Assembly (NCBI RefSeq): GCF_017313785.1
Contig: NZ_JAFLNL010000004.1
Coordinates: forward strand, 1 to 64,000
Length of the DNA: 64,000 nt
Source: Flagellimonas aurea
GTDB taxonomy: Bacteria; Bacteroidota; Bacteroidia; Flavobacteriales; Flavobacteriaceae
Direction of reading: 5' to 3'
Made by a program: the position numbers and the translations under genes. This document shows positions 8,891 through 17,631 of this stretch, piece by piece. Below the pieces are notes generated by a model. That model was not told where the DNA came from and made no database searches. It worked only from the letters and a program-made list of their open reading frames with translations. How positions within the stretch are numbered: position 1 is the stretch's first letter; each line of letters opens with the position of its first letter.

Positions 8891-9193
8891 AGGCAATAAG
8901 TTTGTAGGTAAAATTAGGATTTCAATATTCTTTACACTTAAGTAATTCATCAAACCGATTTTTCCAAAAAGTCATCTATCATCCATTTCTGAAATTATCT
9001 ACGAAAACCATTTCGAAACCCTGTTGATTAATTATGTAATTTGTAAATATCTGTAAAACAATATGTTGTGTGGTTTCTTTTGAGCGGTTCAATTCAAGCC
9101 GAAACAGTCTTGCTTTGGATTGTTTTAAATTAAAGAACACTTTTGAGCCGGGCATTTTTTATATTTAACCATATAGTTCAACAATTAACTTCC
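8891..9193. other. Gap before the xylose genes, about 300 bases
   Basis: AT-rich intergenic DNA between the esterase and xylulokinase. No ORF, strong terminator or clear promoter matching the flavobacterial consensus was found. It should hold the xylBA promoter and any operator for the LacI-type regulator, but I cannot place them with confidence. Confidence 0.5.
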
Positions 9194-10681
9194 ATGTATT
9201 ATATAGGTATTGATTTGGGCAGTTCTTCAATAAAGATTGCACTTGTCGAAACGTCCACAGGTAAAAAAGTAACGGTCGTACAGGAACCGGAAGAGGAAAT
9301 GTCCATGATGGCCATAAAACCAGGTTGGGCGGAACAAAGCCCTGAACTTTGGTGGGAATTGGTATGTAAAGGGATTAAAAGAATTTTAAAGGATCATAAG
9401 ATATCGCCGGCCAATATTTCAGGGCTTGGAATTGCGTATCAAATGCATGGACTTGTTATTGTGGATACCGAAGGTACGCCACTAAGAAATTCCATTATTT
9501 GGTGTGACAGTCGTGCCGTGGAAATTGGTAATCGCGCCTACAAGGAAATGGGCGAGGAAAAGTGTGATACCAGATTATTGAACGCTCCGGGAAATTTTAC
9601 CGCATCCAAATTAGCCTGGGTCCGCGAAAATGAGCCACAAGTTTTTGATAAAGTCTATAAGTTTATGCTGCCCGGCGATTATATAGGGTACAGACTGACC
9701 GGTAAAATAGCTTCAACCATATCAGGTCTGTCAGAGGGGATATTTTGGGATTTTGTGGAGAACCGGGTTTCCAAAGAAGTTCTTAATTATTATGGAATTC
9801 CAGAATCTATGGTTCCGGATACTGTAGATACCTTTGGGAACCAAGGAGAGGTGTCCAAAGAAGGCGCACAACAAAGCGGTTTATTGGAAGGTACGCCAAT
9901 TTTGTATCGTTCAGGGGACCAGCCCAACAATGCACTGTCCCTTAACATTTTTGAACCGGGTGAAGTGGCTGCCACAGGCGGCACTTCGGGAGTGGTGTAT
10001 GCCATAACGGACAATCTCTCGGTTAAGGAAAGCTCACGGGTCAATAACTTTGCCCATGTCAACTATCGTCCGGACACTCACACTAGAATAGGAAAGCTGC
10101 TATGTATCAATGGGTCCGGTATACAATATAGATGGCTTCTGAACAACCTGGATGTAGCCTCCTATGAAGAAATGAACGGTTTGGCATCGGAAGTAGAGAT
10201 TGGTTCGGACGGACTCAGTATAATTCCGTTTGGCAACGGAGCCGAACGTATGTTGAACAACCAAGATATTGGAACCCGTATCTTGAATCTTGATCTTAAT
10301 AGACACTCAAAGGCACATCTCTGTAGGGCCGCCTTGGAGGGGATTGCATTTTCCTTTGTATACGGTATGGAAATCATGAGTTCGGATGGCGCAAAGGCAA
10401 AGGTGATACGGGCAGGCAACGATAATCTATTCAGGTCGGCCATATTTGCCGGTACCATTGCCACCCTGATTCAAGAAGAAATAGAAATATACAATACAAC
10501 GGGCGCCATAGGTGCGGCCAGAGCATGTACCATATATGAACATGGCCATGAAAAGTTTACATCTTATATGAACAACGACCATGTGATGACCTACAGGCCC
10601 CTTGACAACAAGGAGCTCTATCAAAAGGCATATGAGAATTGGAAAAATGAACTACAACTAATATTAAAAACTAAAAAATAA
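9194..10681 (+). CDS. xylB: Xylulokinase
   Basis: A 495-residue FGGY-family sugar kinase. The ATG at 9194 gives the canonical N-terminus [17 protein letters not shown]; an upstream in-frame TTG adds 17 implausible residues. Further family marks are IVWCDSRA-like [10 protein letters not shown], the [10 protein letters not shown] region, the [10 protein letters not shown] phosphate loop and the C-terminal AGNDNLFRS adenosine segment. It phosphorylates D-xylulose to xylulose 5-phosphate for the pentose phosphate pathway. The stop overlaps the xylA start by one base (TAATG), showing a tight operon with xylose isomerase and probably the LacI regulator downstream. Confidence 0.95.
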   Translation: MYYIGIDLGSSSIKIALVETSTGKKVTVVQEPEEEMSMMAIKPGWAEQSPELWWELVCKGIKRILKDHKISPANISGLGIAYQMHGLVIVDTEGTPLRNSIIWCDSRAVEIGNRAYKEMGEEKCDTRLLNAPGNFTASKLAWVRENEPQVFDKVYKFMLPGDYIGYRLTGKIASTISGLSEGIFWDFVENRVSKEVLNYYGIPESMVPDTVDTFGNQGEVSKEGAQQSGLLEGTPILYRSGDQPNNALSLNIFEPGEVAATGGTSGVVYAITDNLSVKESSRVNNFAHVNYRPDTHTRIGKLLCINGSGIQYRWLLNNLDVASYEEMNGLASEVEIGSDGLSIIPFGNGAERMLNNQDIGTRILNLDLNRHSKAHLCRAALEGIAFSFVYGMEIMSSDGAKAKVIRAGNDNLFRSAIFAGTIATLIQEEIEIYNTTGAIGAARACTIYEHGHEKFTSYMNNDHVMTYRPLDNKELYQKAYENWKNELQLILKTKK

Positions 10682-12006
10682 TGGCACATTTAGGCAGCAA
10701 AGAATATTTCACCGGAATAGGTGATATTAAATTTGAAGGAAAGGAATCCGACAACCCTTTGGCATTTAAATTTTATAACCCGGACCAAGTGGTGGCGGGC
10801 AAAACCATGAGGGAACATTTTAAGTTTGCCATGGCTTATTGGCATACGCTATGTGGAACAGGGGGGGACCCTTTTGGGCCCGGCACCAAACAGTTTCCAT
10901 GGTCTACGGATAAAGACCCAATTAAAGCAGCAAAGGATAAGGCCGATGCCGCTTTCGAATTTGTGACGAAAATGGGGTTCGATTATTATTGCTTCCATGA
11001 TTTTGACCTAGTGGATGAGGCAGATTCTTTGGCCGAATCCGAAAAACGACTGTCTATCATAGTGGATTATTTGAAGGAAAAGCAATCTGCCTCTGGGGTA
11101 AAATTGCTCTGGGGAACCGCCAATTGCTTTTCAAACCCTCGTTACATGAACGGTGCAGCTTCCAATCCCAATTTTGATGTACTGGCCTATGCCGGTGCAC
11201 AAGTAAAAATGGCTCTGGACACTACTATTGCACTTGGCGGTGAAAATTATGTTTTTTGGGGAGGTCGTGAAGGATACATGTCTCTATTGAACACGGATAT
11301 GAAACGGGAGCAGGACAATATAGGGCGATTTTTGGGCATGGCTCGGGACTATGCACGCAAGCAAGGTTTCAAAGGAACTTTCTTTATCGAGCCAAAACCG
11401 ATGGAACCCACAAAACATCAATATGACTTTGATGCTGCAACCTCTATCAATTCGATACGGGAATACGGATTAGAGGATGATTTTAAGCTCAATATTGAAG
11501 TAAACCATGCCACCTTGGCACAACATACTTTTCAACACGAACTACAGGTTGCAGCCAATGCCGGGATGCTAGGAAGTATCGATGCTAACCGTGGTGACTA
11601 TCAAAATGGTTGGGATACCGATCAGTTCCCCAATAATGTGCTAGAGGTAACCGAAGCCATGTTGGTTTTCCTGAAATCTGGAGGATTGCAAGGCGGAGGT
11701 GTCAATTTTGACGCCAAAACACGAAGAAACAGTACCGATTTGGAGGATATTTTCCATGCCCACATAGGAGGCGCGGACACCTTTGCCAGGGCACTTTTGG
11801 CCGCTAACGCAATTATTGAGGAATCCTCATACGAAGAACTTTTAAGTCAAAGGTATGCATCCTTTCAAGAGGGTAAAGGAGCTGAGTTCAGCTCAGGAAA
11901 ATTGGAATTTTCCGATCTTTTTAAGCATGCTCTGGAAACAGGTGAGCCAAAACAAATCAGTGGCAAACAAGAGTTGTTTGAGAACATTGTAGGGAGATTT
12001 GTCTAG
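10681..12006 (+). CDS. xylA: Xylose isomerase
   Basis: A 441-residue class II xylose isomerase (TIM barrel, typical family length about 440). Conserved are [13 protein letters not shown] near the N-terminus, the active-site FHDFD, the metal-binding [16 protein letters not shown] segment and DANRGD. It interconverts D-xylose and D-xylulose in the cytoplasm with divalent metal ions. It is translationally coupled to xylulokinase and followed by a LacI-family gene. No xylose transporter is encoded in this window. Confidence 0.97.
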   Translation: MAHLGSKEYFTGIGDIKFEGKESDNPLAFKFYNPDQVVAGKTMREHFKFAMAYWHTLCGTGGDPFGPGTKQFPWSTDKDPIKAAKDKADAAFEFVTKMGFDYYCFHDFDLVDEADSLAESEKRLSIIVDYLKEKQSASGVKLLWGTANCFSNPRYMNGAASNPNFDVLAYAGAQVKMALDTTIALGGENYVFWGGREGYMSLLNTDMKREQDNIGRFLGMARDYARKQGFKGTFFIEPKPMEPTKHQYDFDAATSINSIREYGLEDDFKLNIEVNHATLAQHTFQHELQVAANAGMLGSIDANRGDYQNGWDTDQFPNNVLEVTEAMLVFLKSGGLQGGGVNFDAKTRRNSTDLEDIFHAHIGGADTFARALLAANAIIEESSYEELLSQRYASFQEGKGAEFSSGKLEFSDLFKHALETGEPKQISGKQELFENIVGRFV

Positions 12007-12041
12007 TGTTCCAATAATTAAAATTCACGTTTATATTGACT

Positions 12042-12072
12042 GCCCATTGGATTTTTGAAATTCTTAATGGGC
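12042..12072 (+). terminator. Possible hairpin terminator after xylose isomerase
   Basis: Arms gcccatt (12042-12048) and aatgggc (12066-12072) can form a 7-bp stem with a 17-base loop. The following bases are only moderately T-rich, so it may attenuate rather than end transcription before the LacI gene. Confidence 0.35.
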
Positions 12073-12171
12073 GGTTTATCTTTAGTTAAATTCCATTTGG
12101 AATGCTCCTGCCATAAAGGTGGTTTCGATGATATTAAATTGCTATCTTTTAGAGCTATATTTATGGTATCC

Positions 12172-13209
12172 ATGAACAAGTTGACCCTAAAGGCCATTGC
12201 TGCCCATTTTAATGTATCTGTATCCACGGTTTCCAAAGCTATAAACGATAGCCATGAAATTAGTGAGGAGCTTAAGGTCAAAATCAGGAAATTTGCCAAA
12301 CAAAACCACTATAAGCCCAATCGTGTAGCCCTCAATCTTTTAAATAGAAACACCAAGACAATTGGCGTGGTGATTCCTAATATTTTGAACTACTTTTTTG
12401 TCCAGGTCCTATTTGGTATAGAACAGGTTGCAGATGAAAGGGGATATAGTATTATTACCTGCAGTACCAATGAATCTTTAGGGAAAGAGGTTAAGATCCT
12501 GGATTTCTTATGCTCTGGGTCAGTGGACGGGGTTATTATTTCCACTGTTGCAGGAGAGGCTCAATTGTCCGAACATATTGCACATTTTCAAGAATTATTA
12601 CAAAAGCAGATTCCATTGGTCATGTTTGATAGGGTAACCGAAATGATCGAGTGTGACAAAGTGGTCGTGGACGATATTGAGGCCGGTTACAAGGCCACAA
12701 AACATTTTTTGAAAACAGGGTGCCGCGCTTTGTCCATCATAAACCCCATCCCCAATTCCTCAATAGGCAGGTTAAGGATAGAAGGTTTTAAAAGAGCATT
12801 GGAGGAACAAGACATTCCTTTTGATTCAGATATGGTGGTATCGCTCGGAGCGGATGATGATCTAGAGCTAGCTATTTCACTTTCTTTGAACCTGAAAGAG
12901 CTAAATGGAATTTTGGTCTTTGATGAGATTACTACCGTTAAGGTAATGGACCTTTTGCGCTCCAAGGGCTTTTTGATACCAAAGGATATCTCTGTAATCG
13001 GGTTTACCAACGGAGAACTATCAAGATACGCCAGCCCACCAGTAACAATGATTAGTCAGCATGGGCGTTTTATCGGGGAGACCTCAGCCAATAAATTGAT
13101 TGACAGGATCGAGGGAAAGGACGATAAAGCGAAGTTTGAAACTAAGACTATAAAAACAAGTCTTGTGGTAAGGCAATCCACCCTTAGTATGGAACAACAA
13201 AATTCTTGA
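12172..13209 (+). CDS. LacI-family transcriptional regulator, probable xylose regulator
   Basis: A 345-residue LacI/GalR protein. The ATG at 12172 gives the standard start NKLTLKAIAAHFNVSVSTVS, which is the helix-turn-helix; in-frame ATGs at 12055 and 12163 would add non-homologous residues. A periplasmic-binding-like sensor domain follows (IGVVIPNI to the C-terminus). It lies 165 bp downstream of xylA on the same strand, so control of xylBA and of pentose-related genes elsewhere is likely. The effector (xylose or a derivative) is inferred from position only. Confidence 0.88.
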   Translation: MNKLTLKAIAAHFNVSVSTVSKAINDSHEISEELKVKIRKFAKQNHYKPNRVALNLLNRNTKTIGVVIPNILNYFFVQVLFGIEQVADERGYSIITCSTNESLGKEVKILDFLCSGSVDGVIISTVAGEAQLSEHIAHFQELLQKQIPLVMFDRVTEMIECDKVVVDDIEAGYKATKHFLKTGCRALSIINPIPNSSIGRLRIEGFKRALEEQDIPFDSDMVVSLGADDDLELAISLSLNLKELNGILVFDEITTVKVMDLLRSKGFLIPKDISVIGFTNGELSRYASPPVTMISQHGRFIGETSANKLIDRIEGKDDKAKFETKTIKTSLVVRQSTLSMEQQNS

Positions 13210-13535
13210 ACTATAAGCGAAGAATATTGGGATGATGGAATTTGCAAAGGCTCTGTTTATTAGGCTAGTTTACCTTTCAATAATTAGTGACAAACGTTTC
13301 ATCATCAACAATAAAAATAATTCAGGTAAGGGCCATTGCCCCGAGTAAAATCTGAAGCATACTGCGTTTATTGGTAGTGTCATACATGTATGTGATATCC
13401 AGCTGAGTAATCGGTTTTTCATAAGATTGTATATGCTGTTTTGATTGCCGATATTCTCACAAAAATCAAGAGAACAATAATGCTCTCCTGAATTGTAGGG
13501 TATGATTATTGGGCTGCTTTGATATCTCCATTGGC
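13210..13535. other. Gap between convergent genes containing a probable gene remnant
   Basis: No intact gene lies in these 326 bases between the LacI regulator and the convergent amidohydrolase. One minus-strand open stretch with protein-like composition is listed separately. No clear bidirectional terminator was found. Confidence 0.5.
13322..13456 (-). pseudogene. Possible C-terminal remnant of a decayed gene
   Basis: On the minus strand a 44-codon open stretch, bounded upstream by an in-frame stop at 13457-13459, encodes a protein-like tail. It includes KPITQLDITYMYDTTNKR and ends SMLQILLGAMALT before a TGA. It has no start codon in frame and no continuation upstream, so it looks like the end of a larger gene whose front was lost. 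I do not recognise the family. Confidence 0.3.
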
Positions 13536-14852
13536 TTATTTAGATGGATTCACATTATTTTTATAAACCTTTCCATCCTTCATTACAAAGACCACATTAT
13601 CCATGGTGGAAATAAAATCATTTTCCAAGTTCCCTTTTACTGCAATAATATCCGCATATGCCATAAGACTTATTGTGCCAATGTCCATTTCCTTATTTAA
13701 GTGCATCGCGGAAATATAAGTGGCAGACTGTAGAATATCAAGGGGTTTCATGCCGGCCTCAAAATAGTTTCGCAGCATATCCTTGGATGATTTACCACGA
13801 CTGACTCCCATTTTGGTATAATTATCGGAACCTGCCACAATGGGAACTCCTTTTTCAATGGCTGTCATTAACCTCTTTTTTCCTTTATTGATGTATCCAC
13901 CCACCCAATCCATGCTATTGAGGTCATCACCTATTAATTTGGCGTAAGTTTCCATATAAGACCTGCTGTTTTCCGTGGGAACAAGAAAAATCTTTTTTTC
14001 AGCCATAAGTGTCAATGTAGAATCGGTTAAGTTGAATCCATGTTCAATACCATCCACACCAGCCTCTATGGCATTTCTTGCAGATTCATTGGTAATGCAG
14101 TGTGCTGTTACAGTGAGGTCATATGAATGGGCCATTTCAACTATGGCAGACATTTCTTCCACGGTCAAAAATGCTTTGTTGGGAAGGTTGTCCGCACAAA
14201 TTTTAATGAGATCCACATTTTGGTTAATGTGTTCCCGAACAGCATTTTTTGCATCTTCAGAAGATTTAATGATTCTATATTCCAGATCAATAATATTTTG
14301 ATGTTGATGCGTTACTCCATAAACTTGACCTCCAACCGCACTTAAAATAGGGCCGGCAGCAAAGATTCGTGGACCATCAATGGTTCCCTCATTAATTGCA
14401 TCACGAAGGGCCACATCCAAATACAGTCCAGAATTGCCCAAATCCTTAATACTGGTGATTCCTTCCTCTAGATAGCTTTCTGCTCTTTTGGCTCCCCGTA
14501 AAGCCCGTAATGCATCACTTTCCATGGTAAGAGTCTGTATACTGTGACCTGCAAAATCTTCATTGGCCTCTTGGGAAAAAAGAACATGGGTATGGGCATC
14601 AATCAATCCGGGGAGAACTGTATAGTCGGACAGGTCAATTACCTTTTTGTCATTGTCCATTTTACGGAACCCTGTAATGGATTTTATTGTGGAGCCTTGA
14701 ATATGAATAATCTTGTTGGGCAATAATTGATTGCTCTTACTGTCATACAAAAGGCCGGCCTTGATGTAAACATCACTTTGTTGCCCAATTGACTTGGTGT
14801 AAGGGAATAAGACAATCAGTAGGAAAATAAATAGTACTCTGGTCATGTCCAT
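13536..14852 (-). CDS. Secreted metal-dependent amidohydrolase (imidazolonepropionase/Xaa-Pro dipeptidase-like)
   Basis: A 438-residue protein with an N-terminal signal peptide (hydrophobic residues 5-20, ending near SIGQQ). The amidohydrolase marks are LPGLIDAHTHV (HxH metal pair), DLIKICADN (candidate carboxylated Lys), TAHCITNESARNAIEAG, GIEHG and AGSDN (catalytic Asp). It likely cleaves an amide or dipeptide bond in the periplasm; related secreted enzymes act on Xaa-Pro or other dipeptides. It is the last gene of a four-gene operon, one base after the MetX-like hydrolase. The actual substrate is unknown. Confidence 0.87.
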   Translation of the reverse strand: MDMTRVLFIFLLIVLFPYTKSIGQQSDVYIKAGLLYDSKSNQLLPNKIIHIQGSTIKSITGFRKMDNDKKVIDLSDYTVLPGLIDAHTHVLFSQEANEDFAGHSIQTLTMESDALRALRGAKRAESYLEEGITSIKDLGNSGLYLDVALRDAINEGTIDGPRIFAAGPILSAVGGQVYGVTHQHQNIIDLEYRIIKSSEDAKNAVREHINQNVDLIKICADNLPNKAFLTVEEMSAIVEMAHSYDLTVTAHCITNESARNAIEAGVDGIEHGFNLTDSTLTLMAEKKIFLVPTENSRSYMETYAKLIGDDLNSMDWVGGYINKGKKRLMTAIEKGVPIVAGSDNYTKMGVSRGKSSKDMLRNYFEAGMKPLDILQSATYISAMHLNKEMDIGTISLMAYADIIAVKGNLENDFISTMDNVVFVMKDGKVYKNNVNPSK

Positions 14853-14853
14853 T

Positions 14854-15846
14854 TCAATTTAAGAAATTTTTTACGGCCATGTTGAGTTTTTCCAAATCAC
14901 AGCCAAATGTATAATGTCCACATTTGGAATTTAAATCCAAAGATTGGGCATTTAACCCCTTTATAACCTCCAAATTGGCTGAGGGAGCTACCAAATGGTC
15001 CGTTCTTGAATATATGATAAACGCCTCGCCTTTGAACAGCTCGGATAGGGATGTAACCTTATGTTTGCTCAAATCTCGATCCAAACTATAATTGGAAATG
15101 GCCAGCATTTGACTGTGTAGGTCCCGAACATCATAATGTTCGGCCTCATCTTTGATTTTTTGCAAAACTTCATCGATGGATTCAGTACCACCTTCATAGT
15201 ATTGAGGCGTAAGTCCCAACGCGTACTCCAACATCAAAAAAGTTTCTTCCTTTGTGCCATGCTGTATCTCCTTGTTCAGTATCTTCTTGAAGATTTCATA
15301 GTTCAGTTGGTCATAAACGGATAGTTTGGGCGAGCCCACAATTGGAATTGCCTTATCAAAAAAATCAGGGTAACTGGCCATCCATTGGTACGTTTGCATA
15401 CCTCCCATGGAAATACCGGTTACAGCATACAAATGGTCCAGGCCCAAAACCTCTTTGACTAGTTTATGCTCCAGGTCCACCATGTCCCCAATTCCAAATT
15501 CCGGAAATTTGCTCCCGTCCTTTATATCTGTATTGGAAGGGGAGGAAGAAATCCCATTGCCCAACGCTTCCACAACCACAACATAGTACTTTGTAGTATC
15601 TATCATAGCTTCTTTGCCAATGTAAGGGGTAAGACTTTCACCCGTTCCAGCATACCATGTAGGGAACAATATGGCATTTTTCTTATCAAGATTGAGGGAG
15701 CCATAGGTGCTATAGCCTATGCGTGCATTTTCCAATACCTCACCGTTTCTAAGAGTATGGTTGCCAAACTCGGCAAACTTTACCTGAGCGATTATATTGG
15801 AGAATTGTAAGACCAGTAATAAAAGTATTAAGGTTGATTTTTTCAT
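14854..15846 (-). CDS. Secreted alpha/beta hydrolase of the homoserine O-acetyltransferase (MetX)-like fold
   Basis: A 330-residue protein with a signal peptide ending near NIIAQ. The fold matches MetX: FPTWYAGTGES strand-loop, the nucleophile elbow TGISMGGMQTYQW, Asp in YSRTDHLVAPS and His in SKCGHYTFGCD. True MetX is cytoplasmic, so export makes methionine synthesis unlikely; this is better read as a periplasmic esterase or acyltransferase. It lies between the DUF2807 lipoprotein and the amidohydrolase in one operon. The role is unknown. Confidence 0.85.
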   Translation of the reverse strand: MKKSTLILLLLVLQFSNIIAQVKFAEFGNHTLRNGEVLENARIGYSTYGSLNLDKKNAILFPTWYAGTGESLTPYIGKEAMIDTTKYYVVVVEALGNGISSSPSNTDIKDGSKFPEFGIGDMVDLEHKLVKEVLGLDHLYAVTGISMGGMQTYQWMASYPDFFDKAIPIVGSPKLSVYDQLNYEIFKKILNKEIQHGTKEETFLMLEYALGLTPQYYEGGTESIDEVLQKIKDEAEHYDVRDLHSQMLAISNYSLDRDLSKHKVTSLSELFKGEAFIIYSRTDHLVAPSANLEVIKGLNAQSLDLNSKCGHYTFGCDLEKLNMAVKNFLN

Positions 15847-15861
15847 TTCTATATTATTTTT

Positions 15862-16515
15862 TTAGTTTTCATTAATCACATTTCCGCTTCCCAAGATATT
15901 TTTGGTTACATGTGGATTTCCTTTGTAAAATACTTTGGCACTGCCATCGATTTTCACGTCAAGTTCGTCCGTACAGCTGATTTCTACATCTCCGGAACCC
16001 ATGATATCTATGGAACACTTATCGGCTAAAAATGAAAATCCGGAAATTCTGCCACTTCCTTCGTTTTCTATGCTTAGCTTATTCGATGCTCCAGAGATGC
16101 TGATATTACCAGAACCCATATTATCCAAATAAAATTCTTGGCTGTCCACGTTGGCAACTTTCAATGTGCCAGAACCTTTATTGGCAACACCGTTCAATGC
16201 TTTTGCCATAATGTCGAGATTGACATCAATATTCTTGTAATTATGTCCCGAGGTCAAGTAAATTTCCAAGATACCATCTTTGATTTCTGTTTTAACTAGG
16301 CCGATGATGTTGTCATCGGCCATTATTTTTACATTTTGGGCATTACCTTGAACAATGTTCACATTTGCTATCCCATCTACTGAAACTGCAATAAAAGCAT
16401 TGAGTTCCCTATTTTCCGTAGTGAGCACACCTGAACCGGAGATATCGTCCCATGTACACGACACAAGTAATGCTGCTATCAATACTAATACTATTCCAAC
16501 AGTACTATTCTTCAT
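15862..16515 (-). CDS. DUF2807 (GIN-domain) lipoprotein
   Basis: A 217-residue protein with a lipobox (LLVSC, Cys at about residue 20) followed by a repetitive beta-helix. The repeating units are GSG turns (NKGSGTLKV, NMGSGNISI, NEGSGRISG, IMGSGDVEI, ILGSGNVIN), typical of DUF2807, the putative autotransporter-adhesin head GIN domain. It probably sits lipid-anchored in the outer membrane or periplasm. The function of this family is not established. It starts 3 bp after the stop of the sterol-desaturase-like gene. Confidence 0.85.
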   Translation of the reverse strand: MKNSTVGIVLVLIAALLVSCTWDDISGSGVLTTENRELNAFIAVSVDGIANVNIVQGNAQNVKIMADDNIIGLVKTEIKDGILEIYLTSGHNYKNIDVNLDIMAKALNGVANKGSGTLKVANVDSQEFYLDNMGSGNISISGASNKLSIENEGSGRISGFSFLADKCSIDIMGSGDVEISCTDELDVKIDGSAKVFYKGNPHVTKNILGSGNVINEN

Positions 16516-16518
16516 TTT

Positions 16519-17298
16519 TTATTTTGATTGATTTTCTTTACTTATATCCTTGAAAAAAAGCATCTCTTTAATTCTTTTTGAAGCCCCATCATAGAATCCA
16601 GTTTCATGTGAATAGCCCTTTGGGTTATTGAAAGTGCCAAAGATGATATCGAAAATGGGCAGGTCGGAATAATTGTACGCATGTATACCCTTGGCATGGT
16701 GCACGGTGTGGCTTTCGGGGCGTTGGATAAGATATCCCAACCATTGCGGGGTAATAATGTTACTGTGCTGAAAAATGCCCAAAAACACGGTAGTCAACAA
16801 GATAATGGTCGATGCTCCAGGAGTAAAGCCAGTAATTCCAACAAGGCAAAGACTTCCCAAAAGTGTAAAACCTGCCATGTCCATTGGGCTAAAGTAAAAG
16901 GCGCCGTACGTATCTATACGTTCTGCACTATGGTGCATTTGATGGAAAACTTTCCATAGAAAATCGCTTTTGTGAAGGCTGTAATGCCAAAGAAACAGTC
17001 CAAATTCATAAATAAGTACACCTACTACAGCACCTCCTAGATCTCCCAAGAAGGCCAAATCAAAAAGTTGGTATTTGGATATATAACCGTCCCAAATTAG
17101 AGGCAAATAACTGGATAGGTAAAAAAACACTCCGAAGGTCAGTAGTCCTCTGGTTTTCCAATTCTTGACATTTGGTAGTTCTCTGGCAGGGAACAACGCC
17201 TCCCAAATCATTAAGCTCGCATAAATCCCCAAGACAACCAAGGAGATAGGGTCCAATAAAATTTCTAGCGGTGTGGGTAAATTTTGTAGTGTCTCCAT
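16519..17298 (-). CDS. Sterol desaturase / fatty-acid hydroxylase family membrane protein
   Basis: A 259-residue integral membrane protein with the eight-histidine di-iron pattern: HYSLH (105-109), HQMHH (119-123), an isolated HSN (178) and HTVHH (197-201). About four hydrophobic segments surround these boxes. Enzymes of this superfamily hydroxylate or desaturate lipids or carotenoids, or cleave ether lipids, using O2. It heads an operon with a DUF2807 lipoprotein, a MetX-like hydrolase and an amidohydrolase. A flavobacterial-type promoter lies about 170 bp upstream. The substrate is unknown. Confidence 0.88.
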   Translation of the reverse strand: METLQNLPTPLEILLDPISLVVLGIYASLMIWEALFPARELPNVKNWKTRGLLTFGVFFYLSSYLPLIWDGYISKYQLFDLAFLGDLGGAVVGVLIYEFGLFLWHYSLHKSDFLWKVFHQMHHSAERIDTYGAFYFSPMDMAGFTLLGSLCLVGITGFTPGASTIILLTTVFLGIFQHSNIITPQWLGYLIQRPESHTVHHAKGIHAYNYSDLPIFDIIFGTFNNPKGYSHETGFYDGASKRIKEMLFFKDISKENQSK

Positions 17299-17303
17299 GA
17301 TTA

Positions 17304-17411
17304 TTAAATTTTAGATTTAAACTTAGCGTTGAACTCCATTTTCCTTCTCTTCTTAATGGCCCATAATCCTTCATTGGATTGATAGGCCTCAATAAATAAT
17401 TGTCGTTTCAT
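17304..17411 (-). CDS. Small hypothetical protein, 35 residues
   Basis: An ATG at 17411, preceded by an AT-rich start region (AATTAAAAATG), opens a 35-codon frame encoding a basic, soluble peptide (MKRQLFIEAYQSNEG at the front, KKRRK in the middle). It ends 5 bp before the sterol-desaturase-like gene and is downstream of the promoter at 17472-17500, so it would be cotranslated as a leader-like gene. No homolog is recognised. It could be chance. Confidence 0.35.
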   Translation of the reverse strand: MKRQLFIEAYQSNEGLWAIKKRRKMEFNAKFKSKI

Positions 17412-17471
17412 TTTTAATTGATTTTTGAAATGATGAATAAACACGGGTGTATCCCGCTGATTTTGAGAGCG

Positions 17472-17500
17472 CAAACCTAGCGTGACAATTTTAAATCAAA
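17472..17500 (-). promoter_or_regulatory. Flavobacterial-type promoter of the sterol-desaturase operon
   Basis: Read on the minus strand, TTTG (17500-17497) and TAGGTTTG (17479-17472) match the Bacteroidota -33 TTG and -7 TAnnTTTG elements with a 17-bp spacer. Transcription should begin near 17465, giving a leader of about 55 bases to the 35-codon ORF or 165 bases to the desaturase-like gene. Confidence 0.7.
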
Positions 17501-17538
17501 AAAAAGAGGGAGGTATATGGAGTGTACAGTGTAGGAAT

Positions 17539-17581
17539 AAGAAGTAGACTTAATGGCCCATTAGGTAGACATTAGGTAGAC
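17539..17581 (-). promoter_or_regulatory. Phased direct repeats with GTCTAC core, probable activator sites
   Basis: Read on the minus strand, two exact tandem 11-mers GTCTACCTAAT (17581-17571 and 17570-17560) are followed by a third copy GTCTACTTCTT (17549-17539), 21 bp on. The spacing of 11 and 21 bp puts all copies on one face of the helix, about 75-115 bp upstream of the predicted start site. They lie between the TPR-HTH regulator gene and its probable target operon. Binding by that regulator is inference. Confidence 0.6.
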
Positions 17582-17599
17582 AAAATGTATTTATGGTGT

Positions 17600-17631
17600 T
17601 GTAAAAAACTGAAAATCAGAAATCTGATTTT
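17600..17631 (-). terminator. Terminator of the TPR-HTH regulator gene
   Basis: A stem with 9-bp perfect arms (17612-17620 and 17623-17631) overlaps the stop codon region. On the minus strand it is followed by CAG and a run of six T. This would end the regulator transcript and separate it from the downstream operon. Confidence 0.6.

Noticed and set aside
9143..9193. Extended N-terminus of xylulokinase from a TTG
   Set aside because: The extra 17 residues are not family-like; the ATG at 9194 gives the canonical start.
12055..12171. Longer LacI-family start
   Set aside because: The additional residues precede the conserved HTH start and overlap a probable terminator hairpin.
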